Positions 26,392 through 37,068 of a DNA stretch of 64,000 nt are shown here, in pieces. The stretch comes from Alkalihalobacillus sp. LMS6. GTDB taxonomy: Bacteria > Bacillota > Bacilli > Bacillales > Bacillaceae_D. A model generated the notes under the pieces. The model saw nothing but the letters and a program-made list of their open reading frames with translations. It did no database searches and had not been told where the DNA came from. Numbering within the stretch: the first letter of the stretch is position 1; each line of letters begins with the position of its first letter. The translations under genes and the position numbers were made by a program. Location of the stretch: positions 2,138,001 through 2,202,000 of the forward strand of contig NZ_CP093302.1 in NCBI RefSeq assembly GCF_024362765.1. The letters are read 5' to 3'.

Positions 26392-26406
26392 CCTGACGAT
26401 ATCGAT

Positions 26407-27186
26407 TTAGTTTTCTTTTAAACGATCTAATTCTACTAAAAACTTGTCATTTAATACTTTAATATACGTCCCTTTCATTCCTAGAGAACGAGATTCGATA
26501 ACGCCTGCACTCTCAAGCTTACGAAGCGCATTTACAATTACAGAACGTGTAATGCCTACACGGTCGGCAATTTTACTTGCTACAAGAAGCCCTTCTCTGC
26601 CGTCAAGCTCTTCAAAAATATGCTCAACTGCTTCAAGTTCACTGTACGACAATGAACTAATAGCCATCTGCACAACCGCTTTGCTACGAGCTTCTTCTTC
26701 AATTTCTTGTGTTTTTTCATGAAGGATTTCCATTCCAACTACCGTAGCACCATATTCTGCTAAAATAAGATCATCATCACTAAAATGATTTTCTAGACGA
26801 GAAAGAATAAGAGAACCTAGACGCTGACCGCCACCTTTAATTGGCACAATCGTCGTTAAACCATTTTTGAAAATGTCGCGATTTTCAACAGGGAATGCCG
26901 TGTATTCGCTATCTACATCAATATTTGCTGACGTCTCTTCAATTTTAAATAGTCCTTCTGTATACTCTTCAGGAAATTGACGATCATCAAGCATTTTTTT
27001 CATACGATCATTTTCAATCTCTTCTTCAATTGAAAAACCAAGTAGCTTTCCTCTTCTACTTACAACGAAAACGTTTGATCCAATTGCTTCGCGCAATGTA
27101 ATCGCCATTTCTCTAAAGTTAACATGCTGACCGCTTGTCTTTTGAAGCATCTCGTTAATTTTCCTTGTTCTTGTTAATAAATCCAT
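26407..27186 (-). CDS. codY: GTP- and branched-chain-amino-acid-sensing repressor CodY
   Basis: CodY is the global nutritional regulator of Firmicutes; with isoleucine or valine and GTP it represses stationary-phase genes, including fla/che in B. subtilis. The GAF domain occupies the first 150 residues; the C-terminal winged helix-turn-helix reads [20 protein letters not shown] (about residues 204-223). At 259 residues it is full length. It ends the xerC-hslV-hslU-codY operon and stands directly upstream of the flagellar operon. Confidence 0.97.
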   Translation of the reverse strand: MDLLTRTRKINEMLQKTSGQHVNFREMAITLREAIGSNVFVVSRRGKLLGFSIEEEIENDRMKKMLDDRQFPEEYTEGLFKIEETSANIDVDSEYTAFPVENRDIFKNGLTTIVPIKGGGQRLGSLILSRLENHFSDDDLILAEYGATVVGMEILHEKTQEIEEEARSKAVVQMAISSLSYSELEAVEHIFEELDGREGLLVASKIADRVGITRSVIVNALRKLESAGVIESRSLGMKGTYIKVLNDKFLVELDRLKEN

Positions 27187-27208
27187 TTTTTCATCTTCTC
27201 CTTAAAAT

Positions 27209-28612
27209 TTAAAGTATAAATTGACTTAAATCCTGATTCTTTGCGATCGTTCCGAGCTTTTCTTCAACGTACTGTTCCGTAATCTCGAGACGTTCCATAT
27301 TTACATTTGGCGCTTCAAAAGACAAGTCTTCTAATAATTTTTCTAAAAGTGTATGAAGTCGTCTAGCACCAATGTTCTCTGTTTCTTGATTCACTTGACT
27401 CGCAATCGTCGCAATCTTATGAACAGCTTTGTCTGAAAACGTAATTTCTATACCTTCTGTTTGCAAAAGAGCTTTATATTGCTTAATTAACGCGTTATCA
27501 GGCTCTACAAGAATACGGACAAAATCATCAACCGAAAGGCTGCCAAGTTCAACACGGATCGGAAAACGCCCTTGCAGTTCCGGAATAAGATCAGAAGGTT
27601 TTGCCATGTGAAATGCTCCAGCTGCAATAAAGAGAATATGGTCGGTTTTTACTGCGCCATATTTTGTAACGATTGTTGATCCTTCAACAATTGGTAAAAT
27701 ATCACGCTGGACCCCTTCTCTAGACACGTTTGCACCTTGATCATTTTTCCCAGCGACTTTATCGATTTCATCAATAAAGATCATGCCCACTTGCTCGGTT
27801 CGTTTAATCGCATCTTGCGTAACGTCATCCATATCGATTAGTTTCTGTGCTTCTTCTTCTGTTAGTACTACCCGAGCATCTGCAACAGACATTCGTCTTT
27901 TTTTCTTTTTCTTTGGCACCATATTCCCGAGCATTTCTTGCATATTCATGCCCATTTGTTCCATGCCCGCTCCACCTTGAAAAAGATCCATAAATCCTTG
28001 TGACTGTTCAGACACTTCAATCGTTACAGTTCGATCTTCTAACTCTCCATGAACGAGCTTCTCGTACATTTTCTTCTTAAGGTTAGCCCGGTTTAAATCT
28101 TCTTCATCGGTCTCTTCCTCTTGATCAGCTTCTTCGTTACCTGGAGATTGAAACAACATTTCAAAAGGGTTTTTGTAGTTGCTTTCCTTTTTCAATGAAG
28201 GAACAAGTAAGTTTATCAATTTTTTATCGGCTAATTCTTTCGCTTGTTCTCTGACAAGAGCCACCCGTTCTTCCTTAACGAGTCGAACACTCGACTCCAC
28301 TAAATCACGAACCATTGATTCAACATCACGACCAACATACCCTACTTCAGTAAACTTAGTCGCTTCCACCTTTATAAAAGGCGCACCAACGAGCTTGGCT
28401 AACCGCCGCGCAATTTCCGTTTTGCCGACCCCAGTTGGTCCAATCATCAAGATGTTTTTTGGGGTAATCTCATCTCGCATGTCTTGGTCCAAGAGCGTTC
28501 GACGATAACGATTTCTAAGTGCGATCGCAACAGACCGTTTTGCTCCTTGTTGCCCGACAATATATTGATTTAATCGTTCCACAATTTGACTTGGCGTTAG
28601 TGAACTAGTCAT
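27209..28612 (-). CDS. hslU: ATP-dependent protease ATPase subunit HslU (ClpY)
   Basis: HslU is the AAA+ unfoldase that feeds HslV. It starts [20 protein letters not shown]; Walker A is [14 protein letters not shown] near residue 57, Walker [10 protein letters not shown], and the C-terminal tail ends LSQFIL, which inserts into HslV. An I domain lies between about residues 110 and 240. The ATG used has AAAGGAG upstream; a GTG four codons earlier overlaps that site. Normal length, 467 residues. Confidence 0.96.
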   Translation of the reverse strand: MTSSLTPSQIVERLNQYIVGQQGAKRSVAIALRNRYRRTLLDQDMRDEITPKNILMIGPTGVGKTEIARRLAKLVGAPFIKVEATKFTEVGYVGRDVESMVRDLVESSVRLVKEERVALVREQAKELADKKLINLLVPSLKKESNYKNPFEMLFQSPGNEEADQEEETDEEDLNRANLKKKMYEKLVHGELEDRTVTIEVSEQSQGFMDLFQGGAGMEQMGMNMQEMLGNMVPKKKKKRRMSVADARVVLTEEEAQKLIDMDDVTQDAIKRTEQVGMIFIDEIDKVAGKNDQGANVSREGVQRDILPIVEGSTIVTKYGAVKTDHILFIAAGAFHMAKPSDLIPELQGRFPIRVELGSLSVDDFVRILVEPDNALIKQYKALLQTEGIEITFSDKAVHKIATIASQVNQETENIGARRLHTLLEKLLEDLSFEAPNVNMERLEITEQYVEEKLGTIAKNQDLSQFIL

Positions 28613-28643
28613 TCCTACGTGCACTCCTTTGTCATGATTATAG

Positions 28644-29183
28644 TTAAAGCTCTTCTACAATAATTTGATCGTTTGTATACACACAAATTTCCGCTGCTGT
28701 CTTTAAAGCCGCTTCGGCGATTTCTTTTGCCGTTAATTGTGGAGCAAAGGTTTTAAGCGCACGTCCTGCACTTAATGCGTAATTCCCTCCAGAACCAATG
28801 GCTAAAATCCCGTCATCAGGCTGTATGACTTCACCCGTACCTGACACTAAAAGGAGGTCGTTTTTATCCATAACAATGAGCATCGCCTCAAGCTTTCTTA
28901 ACACTCGATCGCTGCGCCACTCTTTTGCAAGCTCTACAGAAGCACGTTGTAAATTGCCGTTGTATTCTTCCAGCTTTGCTTCAAATTTTTCAAACAATGT
29001 AAATGCATCTGCTACAGAACCTGCAAAGCCTGCGACAACTTTTCCTCTGTAAAGCTTTCTCACTTTTCGGGCTGTATGCTTCATGACGACTGCGTTTCCA
29101 AGTGTAACTTGACCATCACCAGACATAGCAAACTGTCCGTTATGCGAAACAGCAAAAATGGTTGTTGCGTGAAAAGATTCCAT
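28644..29183 (-). CDS. hslV: ATP-dependent protease peptidase subunit HslV (ClpQ)
   Basis: HslV is the proteasome-like N-terminal-nucleophile peptidase paired with HslU. The sequence [10 protein letters not shown] and [20 protein letters not shown] is the Bacillus form, 179 residues. In B. subtilis the nucleophile is reported to be an N-terminal serine exposed by removing Met. Here the protein begins Met-Glu-Ser, and Met before Glu is normally not removed. Thr7 (aligned with E. coli Thr1) after a six-residue propeptide is the more likely nucleophile. GGAGCG precedes the ATG. Confidence 0.95.
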   Translation of the reverse strand: MESFHATTIFAVSHNGQFAMSGDGQVTLGNAVVMKHTARKVRKLYRGKVVAGFAGSVADAFTLFEKFEAKLEEYNGNLQRASVELAKEWRSDRVLRKLEAMLIVMDKNDLLLVSGTGEVIQPDDGILAIGSGGNYALSAGRALKTFAPQLTAKEIAEAALKTAAEICVYTNDQIIVEEL

Positions 29184-29205
29184 TTCTCAACGCTCCTTTT
29201 TCATA

Positions 29206-30111
29206 CTAGGCTCTTGGATGAAAATTTTTATAGACAGAATATAGCCGTTCTTTGCTGACATGAGTGTAAATTTGCGTTGTCTTTAAAGATTCATGACCAA
29301 GCAGTTCTTGAACCGTTCTTAAATCTGCTCCACCATTTAACAAGTGGGTCGCAAAAGAATGGCGTATGTCATGGGGGCTAATTCTTTTTTGAACAGCTGC
29401 TTGCTGTATTCGTTTTGCCACAATCTTCCGAATGCTTCGATCACTTAATTGGTTTCCTCTATTATTTAGAAACAGCGCTTCGGTGACACTTGTTTCCGTT
29501 AACAGTTTAGGTCTCGCTTGTTGCAAATAATCATGTAAAGCTGCTTCGGCTTTTTTTCCGAATGGAACGTATCGTTCTTTTCTACCCTTTCCAAAAACAC
29601 GCACAGTCCCAGACTGCCAATGCACTTGTTCAAGATGTAACAAACTACATTCTGACACACGAATTCCCGTTGCGTAAAGCAGTTCAATAATGGCTTTATC
29701 ACGGAAATCATATGGCGTAGTCGTTGGAAGTAGCCGAAGCCATTGATCCATCTCTTCTTCATATAAAAACCGGGGGAGCTTCGTCTCTTGTTTTGGTGTA
29801 TGAGCATGTAAGAAAGGATTATCGGAAAGAACGTGCTCTCGTTCGAGAAATTTACCAAAGCTACGTAGGGATGATAACTTTCGAGCTATTGTACGTTTTG
29901 AATACCCTTTATCGACAAGTTCGCTAATAAAATAGCGTACATCTTGATGAACCAGCTCTTGTAAACGTTTTGAATCATGTGTAGACAAATAGGTATAAAA
30001 TTGCTCAATATCTTTTGTATAATGCGTAACTGTCCATGAAGAACAATTTTTCTCTACTTCAAGATAACGAACAAACCAACTCAGCCATTGCGCTTCCTTG
30101 GATTCCACCAT
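29206..30111 (-). CDS. xerC: Tyrosine recombinase XerC (CodV)
   Basis: XerC with XerD resolves chromosome dimers at dif. The SAM-like N-terminal DNA-binding domain is followed by the catalytic domain with Arg in ATGIRVSE, Lys in GKGRKER, HDIRHSFATHLL, LLGHESLKTTQ and the nucleophile Tyr in IYTHVSKERL. I chose the ATG giving MVESKEAQ because GGGAGG lies five bases upstream; 301 residues. First gene of the xerC-hslVU-codY unit, the same as codV in B. subtilis. Confidence 0.95.
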   Translation of the reverse strand: MVESKEAQWLSWFVRYLEVEKNCSSWTVTHYTKDIEQFYTYLSTHDSKRLQELVHQDVRYFISELVDKGYSKRTIARKLSSLRSFGKFLEREHVLSDNPFLHAHTPKQETKLPRFLYEEEMDQWLRLLPTTTPYDFRDKAIIELLYATGIRVSECSLLHLEQVHWQSGTVRVFGKGRKERYVPFGKKAEAALHDYLQQARPKLLTETSVTEALFLNNRGNQLSDRSIRKIVAKRIQQAAVQKRISPHDIRHSFATHLLNGGADLRTVQELLGHESLKTTQIYTHVSKERLYSVYKNFHPRA

Positions 30112-30137
30112 TTTGTCCTCCCTCTTAGAACTTATAA

Positions 30138-30167
30138 ATTCTAACACAATTGCGGAACGTTAGGCAA
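30138..30167 (-). promoter_or_regulatory. Sigma-A promoter of xerC-hslV-hslU-codY
   Basis: TTGCCT, an 18-base spacer and TAGAAT, with TG one base before the -10, on the minus strand immediately after the trmFO stop. Confidence 0.65.
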
Positions 30168-30173
30168 CAAAAG

Positions 30174-31484
30174 TCACATATCTTTCATAAAATTCTGAAT
30201 TGACCCTAATGCCCGCTCTGCCAATGCTTCATAGCGTTCTTTTTTCACTTTTATCCGAACATTCATCGGAGGAACAAGTCCAAAGTTCGCATTCATCGGC
30301 TGGAAGTTATCTGGATTTGCTGTTGTAATATAAGCAGCCATACTTCCAATCATCGTTTCTTCAGGAAACGGTACTAATGTCTCACCAACGCTTTGTTTAT
30401 ACGCGTTAATCCCAGCTGTTAAACCTGCAGCGGCCGATTCAACATATCCTTCTACGCCAGTAATTTGCCCAGCAAAGAATAAATCGTCACGCTGTTTCGT
30501 TTGGTAAGTAGGACGTAATAATTTCGGTGAATTCAAGAACGTATTACGGTGCATCACACCATAACGAACGATATCCACATTCTCCAAGCCTGGAATCATT
30601 CGAATCACTTCTTTTTGTGGTCCCCATTTTAGATGAGTCTGGAATCCGACGATATTAAACAACGTTCCAGACAAATTGTCTTGTCTCAGTTGAACAACCG
30701 CATATGGACGCTTCCCTGTTTTCGGATCCTCTAAACCTACAGGCTTAAGCGGTCCAAAAAGCATGGTTTTTCGTCCTCTACCTGCCATAACTTCAATTGG
30801 CATACAGCCTTCAAAGAAAATTTCTTTTTCAAATTCTTTTAAAGGAACCGTTTCGGCTGCGATGAGTGCATCGTAAAAGCGATTAAACTCTTCTTCTGTC
30901 ATTGGACAGTTCAAATAAGCTGCTTCACCTTTATCGTATCGACTTTTTAAATAAACTTTGTCACGGTCAATGGTTTCAGCGTCAAGAATAGGTGCTGCTG
31001 CATCATAAAAATAAAGCGATTCTTCACCTGTTAACGCACGTAATTGGTCCGATAACGCTTTCGATGTTAGTGGACCTGTTGCAATAATCGTTGGGCCATC
31101 CGGAATTTCTGTTAGTTCTTCGTTTACAACAGTGACATTTGGATGCTCTTTTACATAATTTGTTACGCGAGCAGCAAAATCATGTCGATCCACAGCCAGT
31201 GCGCCACCAGCAGGAACCGCTGCTTCATCGGCCGCTTTAATAATAACTGAATCCAAACGACGCATTTCTTCTTTAAGTACACCAACTGCATTAGCTAGTG
31301 AATTTCCTCTTAATGAATTGCTACATACAAGTTCAGCAAACTTGTCCGTATGATGCGCAGGCGTTTGTTTGACTGGTCGCATCTCATACAATCGGACTTT
31401 GCCACCGCGCTTTGCAATTTGCCACGCCGCTTCACTTCCAGCAAGTCCTGCACCAATTACGTGTATTTCTTTTTGATCTGTCAT
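30174..31484 (-). CDS. trmFO: Folate-dependent tRNA (m5U54) methyltransferase TrmFO
   Basis: TrmFO uses methylenetetrahydrofolate and FADH2 to make m5U54 in the T loop of tRNA. The FAD-binding motif [14 protein letters not shown] is at the N-terminus, and [20 protein letters not shown] holds a conserved cysteine. The second ATG is used, because AAGGGG lies seven bases before it and one base before the first. The 436 residues are the usual length. It lies between topA and xerC as in other bacilli. Confidence 0.96.
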   Translation of the reverse strand: MTDQKEIHVIGAGLAGSEAAWQIAKRGGKVRLYEMRPVKQTPAHHTDKFAELVCSNSLRGNSLANAVGVLKEEMRRLDSVIIKAADEAAVPAGGALAVDRHDFAARVTNYVKEHPNVTVVNEELTEIPDGPTIIATGPLTSKALSDQLRALTGEESLYFYDAAAPILDAETIDRDKVYLKSRYDKGEAAYLNCPMTEEEFNRFYDALIAAETVPLKEFEKEIFFEGCMPIEVMAGRGRKTMLFGPLKPVGLEDPKTGKRPYAVVQLRQDNLSGTLFNIVGFQTHLKWGPQKEVIRMIPGLENVDIVRYGVMHRNTFLNSPKLLRPTYQTKQRDDLFFAGQITGVEGYVESAAAGLTAGINAYKQSVGETLVPFPEETMIGSMAAYITTANPDNFQPMNANFGLVPPMNVRIKVKKERYEALAERALGSIQNFMKDM

Positions 31485-31586
31485 CTTCATTCCCCTTTAA
31501 ACGAAAAAACTCGTGAATAAACATTCAATAACGTAACGTTTGTCAGCGTAAAGGTATACCGCTCACATTTATTCATTCATAGAAAC

Positions 31587-31613
31587 GCCTTCACTCCTCG
31601 GTAGAGTGAAGGC
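31587..31613 (-). terminator. Terminator hairpin after topA
   Basis: GCCTTCACTC and GAGTGAAGGC form a perfect 10-bp stem with a 7-base loop about 85 bases past the topA stop. The T run after it on the minus strand is weak (GTTTCT), so termination strength is uncertain. Confidence 0.65.
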
Positions 31614-31698
31614 TCATCATTTGATCGTACTCATATCATAGTATCTTTACTCATTGATTTCAACTAATAGCTACTACAAAACGATAAATTTCGACATT

Positions 31699-33771
31699 TT
31701 ACTGTTTTTCTTCCTCATAATCACATGAAGTACAGGCGACGAATACACCTTTTTTTGATTTCTTTTCGACTAGCAAGCTTTCACACTTCGGACATGGTCG
31801 TGCAATTGGTTTATCCCATGAGACAAATTCACATTCTGGGTACCGGTCACATCCGTAAAAGATTCGGCGTTTCTTGCTTTTTCGTTCAACAATATTGCCT
31901 TCTTTACAGGTCGGACATGTGACGCCAATGTCTTTTACAATTGCTTTTGTATTTCGGCAATCTGGGAAGTTTGAACATGCCATGAATTTGCCGTAGCGCC
32001 CCATTTTGTAGACCATTTCATGCCCGCATTTTTCGCAATCTTCCCCTGCAGGTTCATCTTTAATCTCGACTTCTTCCATCTCTTCTTCCGCAACTTCAAG
32101 TCTTTTCTCAAAGCTCTTGTAAAATTGGTCAATAATCTCAATCCAATTGTCTCGACCATCTTCAATGCTATCAAGATCTTCTTCCATCTTTGCAGTGAAT
32201 TCAACATCGAGAATTTCCGGGAAGAATTCAACGATTAAGTCTAAGACGATTTCGCCTAATTCAGTCGGTACAAATCGCTTTTCATCTAAAGCGACATAAC
32301 CACGACGTTGAATTGTATCCAAGGTTGGTGCGTACGTAGATGGCCGTCCTATTCCAAGTTCTTCTAAAGTCTTTACAAGCCTTGCTTCTGTGTAGCGCGG
32401 CGGTGGCTGTGTAAAGTGCTGGTTAGGCGTGAGCTCTTCTTTTTGTACCGTTTCATCTTCTTTTAAATCCGGCAATAAGCGATCTTCTTCTTTTTTATTA
32501 TCATCATTGCCTTCAATATACACTTTCATAAAACCAGGAAACTTTAGTTTTGACCCATTCGCTCGGAAAAGAACGCCGTTGTTTTCTAAATCAACCGTCA
32601 TCGTATCCATCACGGCTGGAGCCATTTCACTGGCTACAAGACGCTCCCAAATCAAGCGATATAAACGCAGTTGATCACGGGATAGATACTCTTTCACTTG
32701 CTTTGGTTCATGCAAAACAGACGTTGGTCGAATGGCTTCGTGCGCATCTTGCGTTTTTTTATCTTGTTTCTGCTTTTGTGCTTCTTTTTTCGTATACTCT
32801 TCGCCATACGTTTGTTGAATATAGTCATACGTTTCTTGTTTAGCAGTGTCTGATATTCTTGTTGAGTCTGTTCTCATATACGTAATAAGACCAACAGTAC
32901 CTTGCTTGCCTAAGTCGATCCCTTCATACAACTGCTGCGCGATTAACATGGTTTTCTTTGCTCTGAAATTAAGTTTTCGAGCAGCCTCCTGTTGAAGCGA
33001 TGACGTGGTAAACGGAGCGACGGGATTTCGTTTACGCTCACGTTTTTTCACTTCCGCTATACGAAAATCTTTTCCATTAAGTGTGTTTAATACATGGTTC
33101 ACTTCATCTTCGGTTGCTAATGTTTCTTTGTTTCCTTTTATACTGTGGAATCGCGCTTCAAATTGTTCCTTGCCATACATAAATTGGCCTTGAATACTCC
33201 AATACTCTTCCGGTGTAAAAGATTGAATTTCTTTTTCACGATCCGTAATGAGTTTAACGGCTACAGATTGCACACGGCCAGCGCTCAATCCTTTTTTTAC
33301 TTTCTTCCATAATAAAGGTGAAATGTTGTAGCCTACTAATCGATCTAAAATACGTCTTGCTTGCTGCGCATCCACTAAGTCCATATTAATGGGTCTTGGT
33401 TGTTTAAACGCATCTTTAATCGCATTTTTAGTGATTTCATTAAATACAACACGACAATCGGAATGTTCATCTATATTTAGACTGTGGGCCAAATGCCATG
33501 CGATGGCTTCCCCTTCACGATCCGGGTCAGCCGCAAGATAAATGCGTTTGGCTTTTTTTGCCGCTGTTTTTAATTCTTTTAACACTGGACCTTTTCCGCG
33601 TATTGTAATGTAACGAGGCTCATAATTTTCTTCTACACTAACGCCCATTTGGCTTTTAGGTAAATCTCTCACATGACCCATAGAAGCTTTTACGACATAC
33701 TTCTTACCTAAATACTTACCAATGGTTTTGGCTTTAGCGGGAGATTCCACGATTACTAAATAATCGGACAT
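31699..33771 (-). CDS. topA: DNA topoisomerase I
   Basis: Type IA topoisomerase that removes negative supercoils. The Toprim domain has [11 protein letters not shown] and [14 protein letters not shown]; the catalytic tyrosine is in [11 protein letters not shown] (about residue 300). Three C-terminal zinc ribbons with paired cysteines are visible ([42 protein letters not shown]). I used the ATG giving MSDYLVIVE because GAGGGAG lies nine bases upstream; 690 residues. Confidence 0.96.
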   Translation of the reverse strand: MSDYLVIVESPAKAKTIGKYLGKKYVVKASMGHVRDLPKSQMGVSVEENYEPRYITIRGKGPVLKELKTAAKKAKRIYLAADPDREGEAIAWHLAHSLNIDEHSDCRVVFNEITKNAIKDAFKQPRPINMDLVDAQQARRILDRLVGYNISPLLWKKVKKGLSAGRVQSVAVKLITDREKEIQSFTPEEYWSIQGQFMYGKEQFEARFHSIKGNKETLATEDEVNHVLNTLNGKDFRIAEVKKRERKRNPVAPFTTSSLQQEAARKLNFRAKKTMLIAQQLYEGIDLGKQGTVGLITYMRTDSTRISDTAKQETYDYIQQTYGEEYTKKEAQKQKQDKKTQDAHEAIRPTSVLHEPKQVKEYLSRDQLRLYRLIWERLVASEMAPAVMDTMTVDLENNGVLFRANGSKLKFPGFMKVYIEGNDDNKKEEDRLLPDLKEDETVQKEELTPNQHFTQPPPRYTEARLVKTLEELGIGRPSTYAPTLDTIQRRGYVALDEKRFVPTELGEIVLDLIVEFFPEILDVEFTAKMEEDLDSIEDGRDNWIEIIDQFYKSFEKRLEVAEEEMEEVEIKDEPAGEDCEKCGHEMVYKMGRYGKFMACSNFPDCRNTKAIVKDIGVTCPTCKEGNIVERKSKKRRIFYGCDRYPECEFVSWDKPIARPCPKCESLLVEKKSKKGVFVACTSCDYEEEKQ

Positions 33772-33824
33772 GTAAAGCAACTCCCTCATCTTAGTTTCTC
33801 TATTTATGAATTAAATCTTCCTCA

Positions 33825-33853
33825 TTATTAAACAGACTTTCCCCGTTTGTCAA
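33825..33853 (-). promoter_or_regulatory. Sigma-A promoter of topA
   Basis: Perfect -35 TTGACA, 17-base spacer and TAATAA on the minus strand, between dprA and topA. The leader of topA is about 50 bases. Confidence 0.8.
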
Positions 33854-33869
33854 ACCGAACTTCCTACAA

Positions 33870-34742
33870 TTAACAAAATCGTTGTTCTTCGATAGAATTC
33901 GACATAAAGCTCGGCATGCATTCAAATAAAGCCCTTTCATGATAGAGGCAATAAGCTCCTTGGCTAATTAACCAATTCGCCCCTTCAGATTCTAAAGAAT
34001 AAATGGAGCCAGGTAAAGCAAAAACATGTCTTCCTTGTTCAAGTGCACAGTCTGCGGTAATAAGGGAACCACTTTTTTGTTTGGCTTCAATTACAATTGT
34101 TGCATAGGAGAGACCGCTTATAATGCGGTTCCGCATAGGGAAATGCCATTTTTGCGGTTTAACGTGTGGAGGATACTCAGAGATCGTTAGCAGGGCTGTA
34201 GATGGGGATTCTTCCATAAATAATTTACTCCCAACTGGGTAAGGGTGCTCAAAACCAGACGCAGTCACTGCAATGGTCGAACCACCTGCCTTTATTGCAA
34301 AACGGTGTGCATGAGCGTCAATTCCCCGTGCCATGCCACTCACAATCGTCACGTTTGCTTCGGTCAACACCTTTGTTAAAGATTCGACTGCGTGTGCCCC
34401 GTAGCTTGTAGGTGAACGTGAACCTACGAGCGCAATTTTTTTTGTAGCTAAAAGCTGAAGGTTTCCTTTGCCATACAGAAGAACAGGAGGATCATAAATC
34501 TCTGCTAATAATGAGGGGTAAGAAGGATCATCTAGTTGGAGAACGTGGATATCTTGCTGTTGGAGCTTCGAAACATATGCTTCAGGGGTTGAGTGGGCGA
34601 TCCAGTGCAGGAGTTTTGTGAGTGTTGGCTCTTTTACTTGAAGAACGTTACGAATTGTTGCCACTGAGGCTGTATAGATTTTCGTTATGTTGGGGTCCCA
34701 TGTTAATAAACGTTTCCAACAAGCCATTTGGTTATAAAGCAC
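33870..34742 (-). CDS. dprA: DNA-processing protein DprA (Smf); true start probably upstream
   Basis: DprA loads RecA on incoming single-stranded DNA in natural transformation. The Rossmann-like fold shows IALVGSRSPTSYGAHAVE, VSGMARGIDAHAHRFAI, KWHFPMRNRIISGLS and KSGSLITADCALEQGR. From the first normal start codon (GTG) it has 290 residues, but in-frame sequence upstream (LIRLVHVNA) continues the family's N-terminal helix. The only stop-free extension has no ATG, GTG or TTG. An AGAAAGGA at 34791-34797 lies nine bases before an in-frame ATC at 34781. The true start may be this ATC, or a CTG at 34790. Confidence 0.93.
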   Translation of the reverse strand: MLYNQMACWKRLLTWDPNITKIYTASVATIRNVLQVKEPTLTKLLHWIAHSTPEAYVSKLQQQDIHVLQLDDPSYPSLLAEIYDPPVLLYGKGNLQLLATKKIALVGSRSPTSYGAHAVESLTKVLTEANVTIVSGMARGIDAHAHRFAIKAGGSTIAVTASGFEHPYPVGSKLFMEESPSTALLTISEYPPHVKPQKWHFPMRNRIISGLSYATIVIEAKQKSGSLITADCALEQGRHVFALPGSIYSLESEGANWLISQGAYCLYHERALFECMPSFMSNSIEEQRFC

Positions 34743-34811
34743 TGCATTTACGTGGACAAGGCGAATTAAGCGAGGGTCGATTCGATTCAGTCCTTTCTGA
34801 AATTAGTAGAG

Positions 34812-34839
34812 AAAACCCCTTGCAAGATCGCAAGGAGTT
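34812..34839 (-). terminator. Intrinsic terminator of sucCD
   Basis: AACTCCTTGC pairs with GCAAGGGGTT (10 bp, one G-T) around a 6-base loop, followed on the minus strand by TTTTCTC. It lies 12 bases after the sucD stop and just before the dprA ribosome binding site. Confidence 0.8.
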
Positions 34840-34850
34840 TCAAAGACGTC

Positions 34851-35753
34851 TTAGTGCGTGACACTTTTGTCATAGATATCGTTTGCTTTCAAAGATTCAA
34901 TGAGTGTTTCACCCATAACAGATGGTGTTGCTGCAACACGAATGCCGCATGCTTCCATCGTTTTAATCTTCTCTTCAGCTGTTCCTTTACCACCAGAAAT
35001 AATTGCGCCAGCATGGCCCATACGCTTTCCTGGAGGAGCTGTTTGACCACCAATGAATCCAACAACAGGTTTGTTCATATTTGCTTTAACCCACTCTGCT
35101 GCTTCTTCTTCAGCGGTACCACCGATTTCACCAATCATAATAACCGCATACGTATCAGGATCATCATTAAAAAGTGATAAGACATCAATGAAGTCTGTAC
35201 CGTTTACAGGGTCTCCACCAATTCCAACAGCAGAAGACTGACCAATACCAGCTGTAGAAAGTTGGTGCACAGCTTCATACGTAAGTGTACCAGAACGAGA
35301 AACCACACCAATGTGACCTTTTTTATGAATGTAACCAGGCATAATGCCAATTTTACATTCGTCTGGTGTAATGACACCAGGACAGTTTGGCCCTATTAAT
35401 CTCGTTTTCTTTCCGTCCATGTAACGTTTCACATTCACCATGTCAATTACCGGAATGCCTTCTGTAATACAGATTGCAAGATCCAACTCCGCGTCCGTTG
35501 CTTCCATGATCGCATCTGCCGCAAACGCTGGTGGCACATAAATAACCGTTGCATTTGCACCTGTTGCTTTCACTGCTTCTTCAACCGTGTTGAATACTGG
35601 AACGCCTTCGATTTCTGTTCCACCTTTACCAGGTGTCACGCCACCAACGATGTTCGTACCATATTCTAGCGCTTGCTTCGTATGAAACAAACCAGTAGCG
35701 CCAGTAATTCCTTGAACAATGACTTTCGTCTCTTTATTAATTAAGATGCTCAT
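34851..35753 (-). CDS. sucD: Succinyl-CoA synthetase alpha subunit (ADP-forming)
   Basis: With SucC it converts succinyl-CoA and ADP to succinate, CoA and ATP in the TCA cycle. The CoA-binding N-terminal domain has [15 protein letters not shown] and the catalytic histidine is in [18 protein letters not shown] (about residue 247). Length 300, standard. Separated from sucC by 18 bases with AGGGTGGA, and ended by a strong terminator. Confidence 0.97.
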   Translation of the reverse strand: MSILINKETKVIVQGITGATGLFHTKQALEYGTNIVGGVTPGKGGTEIEGVPVFNTVEEAVKATGANATVIYVPPAFAADAIMEATDAELDLAICITEGIPVIDMVNVKRYMDGKKTRLIGPNCPGVITPDECKIGIMPGYIHKKGHIGVVSRSGTLTYEAVHQLSTAGIGQSSAVGIGGDPVNGTDFIDVLSLFNDDPDTYAVIMIGEIGGTAEEEAAEWVKANMNKPVVGFIGGQTAPPGKRMGHAGAIISGGKGTAEEKIKTMEACGIRVAATPSVMGETLIESLKANDIYDKSVTH

Positions 35754-35771
35754 TCGTCTAGCTCCACCCTT

Positions 35772-36932
35772 CTATTTCACTAAAGCTACAATTTTTTGTG
35801 CGCCATCAGCCATTGAATCAGCGGCTGTAATGTTTAAGCCTGAATCTTTTAGAAGCTGCTTACCAAGTTCCACATTTGTTCCTTCTAAGCGGACAACTAA
35901 TGGGATATCAAGACCGACTTCTTTTGTAGCAGTAATGACACCTTCAGCGATGATGTCACATTTCATGATACCACCAAAAATATTAACAAAAATTCCTTTT
36001 ACGTTTTCATCAGAAAGGATTAGTTTGAATGCTTCTGTAACTTTTTCAGCTGTCGCACCGCCCCCTACGTCAAGGAAGTTTGCGGGATCACCATGATAAT
36101 GTTTAATGATGTCCATTGTCGCCATCGCAAGGCCAGCACCATTCACCATGCAGCCGATGTTACCGTCTAATGCAATATAGTTTAAATCATGCTTAGAAGC
36201 TTCGATTTCTTTTACATCTTCTTCTTCCAAGTCACGTAGTTCAACGATGTCTTTATGGCGGTAAAGGGCATTTGAGTCAAAATTAAATTTCGCATCAAGC
36301 GCCATAACTTTGCCATCACCTGTTGTAACAAGAGGGTTAATTTCTGCAATGGATGCGTCTTTATCAACAAAGACTTTATATAAGCCCATCATAAATTTAA
36401 CCGCTTGACCAACAAGTTCTTTTGGAATGTTTATGTTAAAGGCAACACGTCTTGCTTGAAATCCTTGTAAGCCAACAGCTGGATCAATCACTTCTTTAAA
36501 GATTTTCTCAGGTGTCGCTTCAGCAACCTCTTCAATCTCTGTTCCACCTTCTTCAGAAGCCATTAGCACAACGCTTGATGTAGCGCGATCAACTACAAGT
36601 CCAATATAGTACTCGTTTTTAATGTCGCAGCCTTCTTCAACTAGTAAGCGCTTTACTTCTTTTCCTGCTGGTCCTGTTTGGTGTGTAACAAGTGTTTTCC
36701 CTAGAATGTCATCCGCATATGTACGAACGTCATCCAAGTTTTTTGCGACTTTAACGCCACCAGCTTTTCCACGTCCGCCCGCATGAATCTGCGCTTTTAC
36801 GACAGATACAGAAGAACCAAGTTCCTTTGCCGCTTCTACTGCTTCGTCAACAGAGAATGCTACTTTACCGTTTGGAACGGCAACTCCGTAAGAACGAAGA
36901 ATTTCTTTACCCTGATACTCATGGATATTCAT
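35772..36932 (-). CDS. sucC: Succinyl-CoA synthetase beta subunit (ADP-forming)
   Basis: The ATP-grasp subunit. [20 protein letters not shown] is the family start; [20 protein letters not shown] is the nucleotide-binding loop, and [12 protein letters not shown] with [10 protein letters not shown] forms the phosphate and CoA-ligase part. The 386 residues are typical. CAGGAGG stands upstream of the ATG. It is the first gene of sucCD. Confidence 0.97.
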   Translation of the reverse strand: MNIHEYQGKEILRSYGVAVPNGKVAFSVDEAVEAAKELGSSVSVVKAQIHAGGRGKAGGVKVAKNLDDVRTYADDILGKTLVTHQTGPAGKEVKRLLVEEGCDIKNEYYIGLVVDRATSSVVLMASEEGGTEIEEVAEATPEKIFKEVIDPAVGLQGFQARRVAFNINIPKELVGQAVKFMMGLYKVFVDKDASIAEINPLVTTGDGKVMALDAKFNFDSNALYRHKDIVELRDLEEEDVKEIEASKHDLNYIALDGNIGCMVNGAGLAMATMDIIKHYHGDPANFLDVGGGATAEKVTEAFKLILSDENVKGIFVNIFGGIMKCDIIAEGVITATKEVGLDIPLVVRLEGTNVELGKQLLKDSGLNITAADSMADGAQKIVALVK

Positions 36933-37012
36933 TCTCTCTCCAGCCTCCTGTTATATCGTACATCCAACGCTCATGTACGAGAATTTTCGTTACTAAGACG
37001 AAATCCTTTTTC

Positions 37013-37041
37013 ATTTTAGCACTTTTTTTCGTTCTTGTGGA
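37013..37041 (-). promoter_or_regulatory. Probable sigma-A promoter of sucCD
   Basis: TCCACA (four of six -35 bases), a 17-base spacer and TAAAAT with an extended TG, on the minus strand about 80 bases before sucC. A 7-bp hairpin (CGTACAT/ATGTACG, 36957-36979) lies in the leader. Confidence 0.55.
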
Positions 37042-37068
37042 GGGGTAAACGCTATCATTCCGACAATT

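Larger units (their letters stand above)
26053..26406 (-). other. Intergenic region codY-flgB (354 bases)
   Basis: This is the only stretch over 300 bases without a gene. It holds the codY terminator, the promoter of the fla/che operon, an AT-rich upstream segment with a perfect palindrome (ATATAG-A-CTATAT, 26216-26228), and the flgB ribosome binding site. I see no small coding frame and no clear sigma-D type promoter (TAAA with GCCGATAT). Confidence 0.8.

Noticed and set aside
26053-26406. Sigma-D type promoter before flgB
   Set aside because: No TAAA with GCCGATAT at about 15 bases was found on the minus strand.
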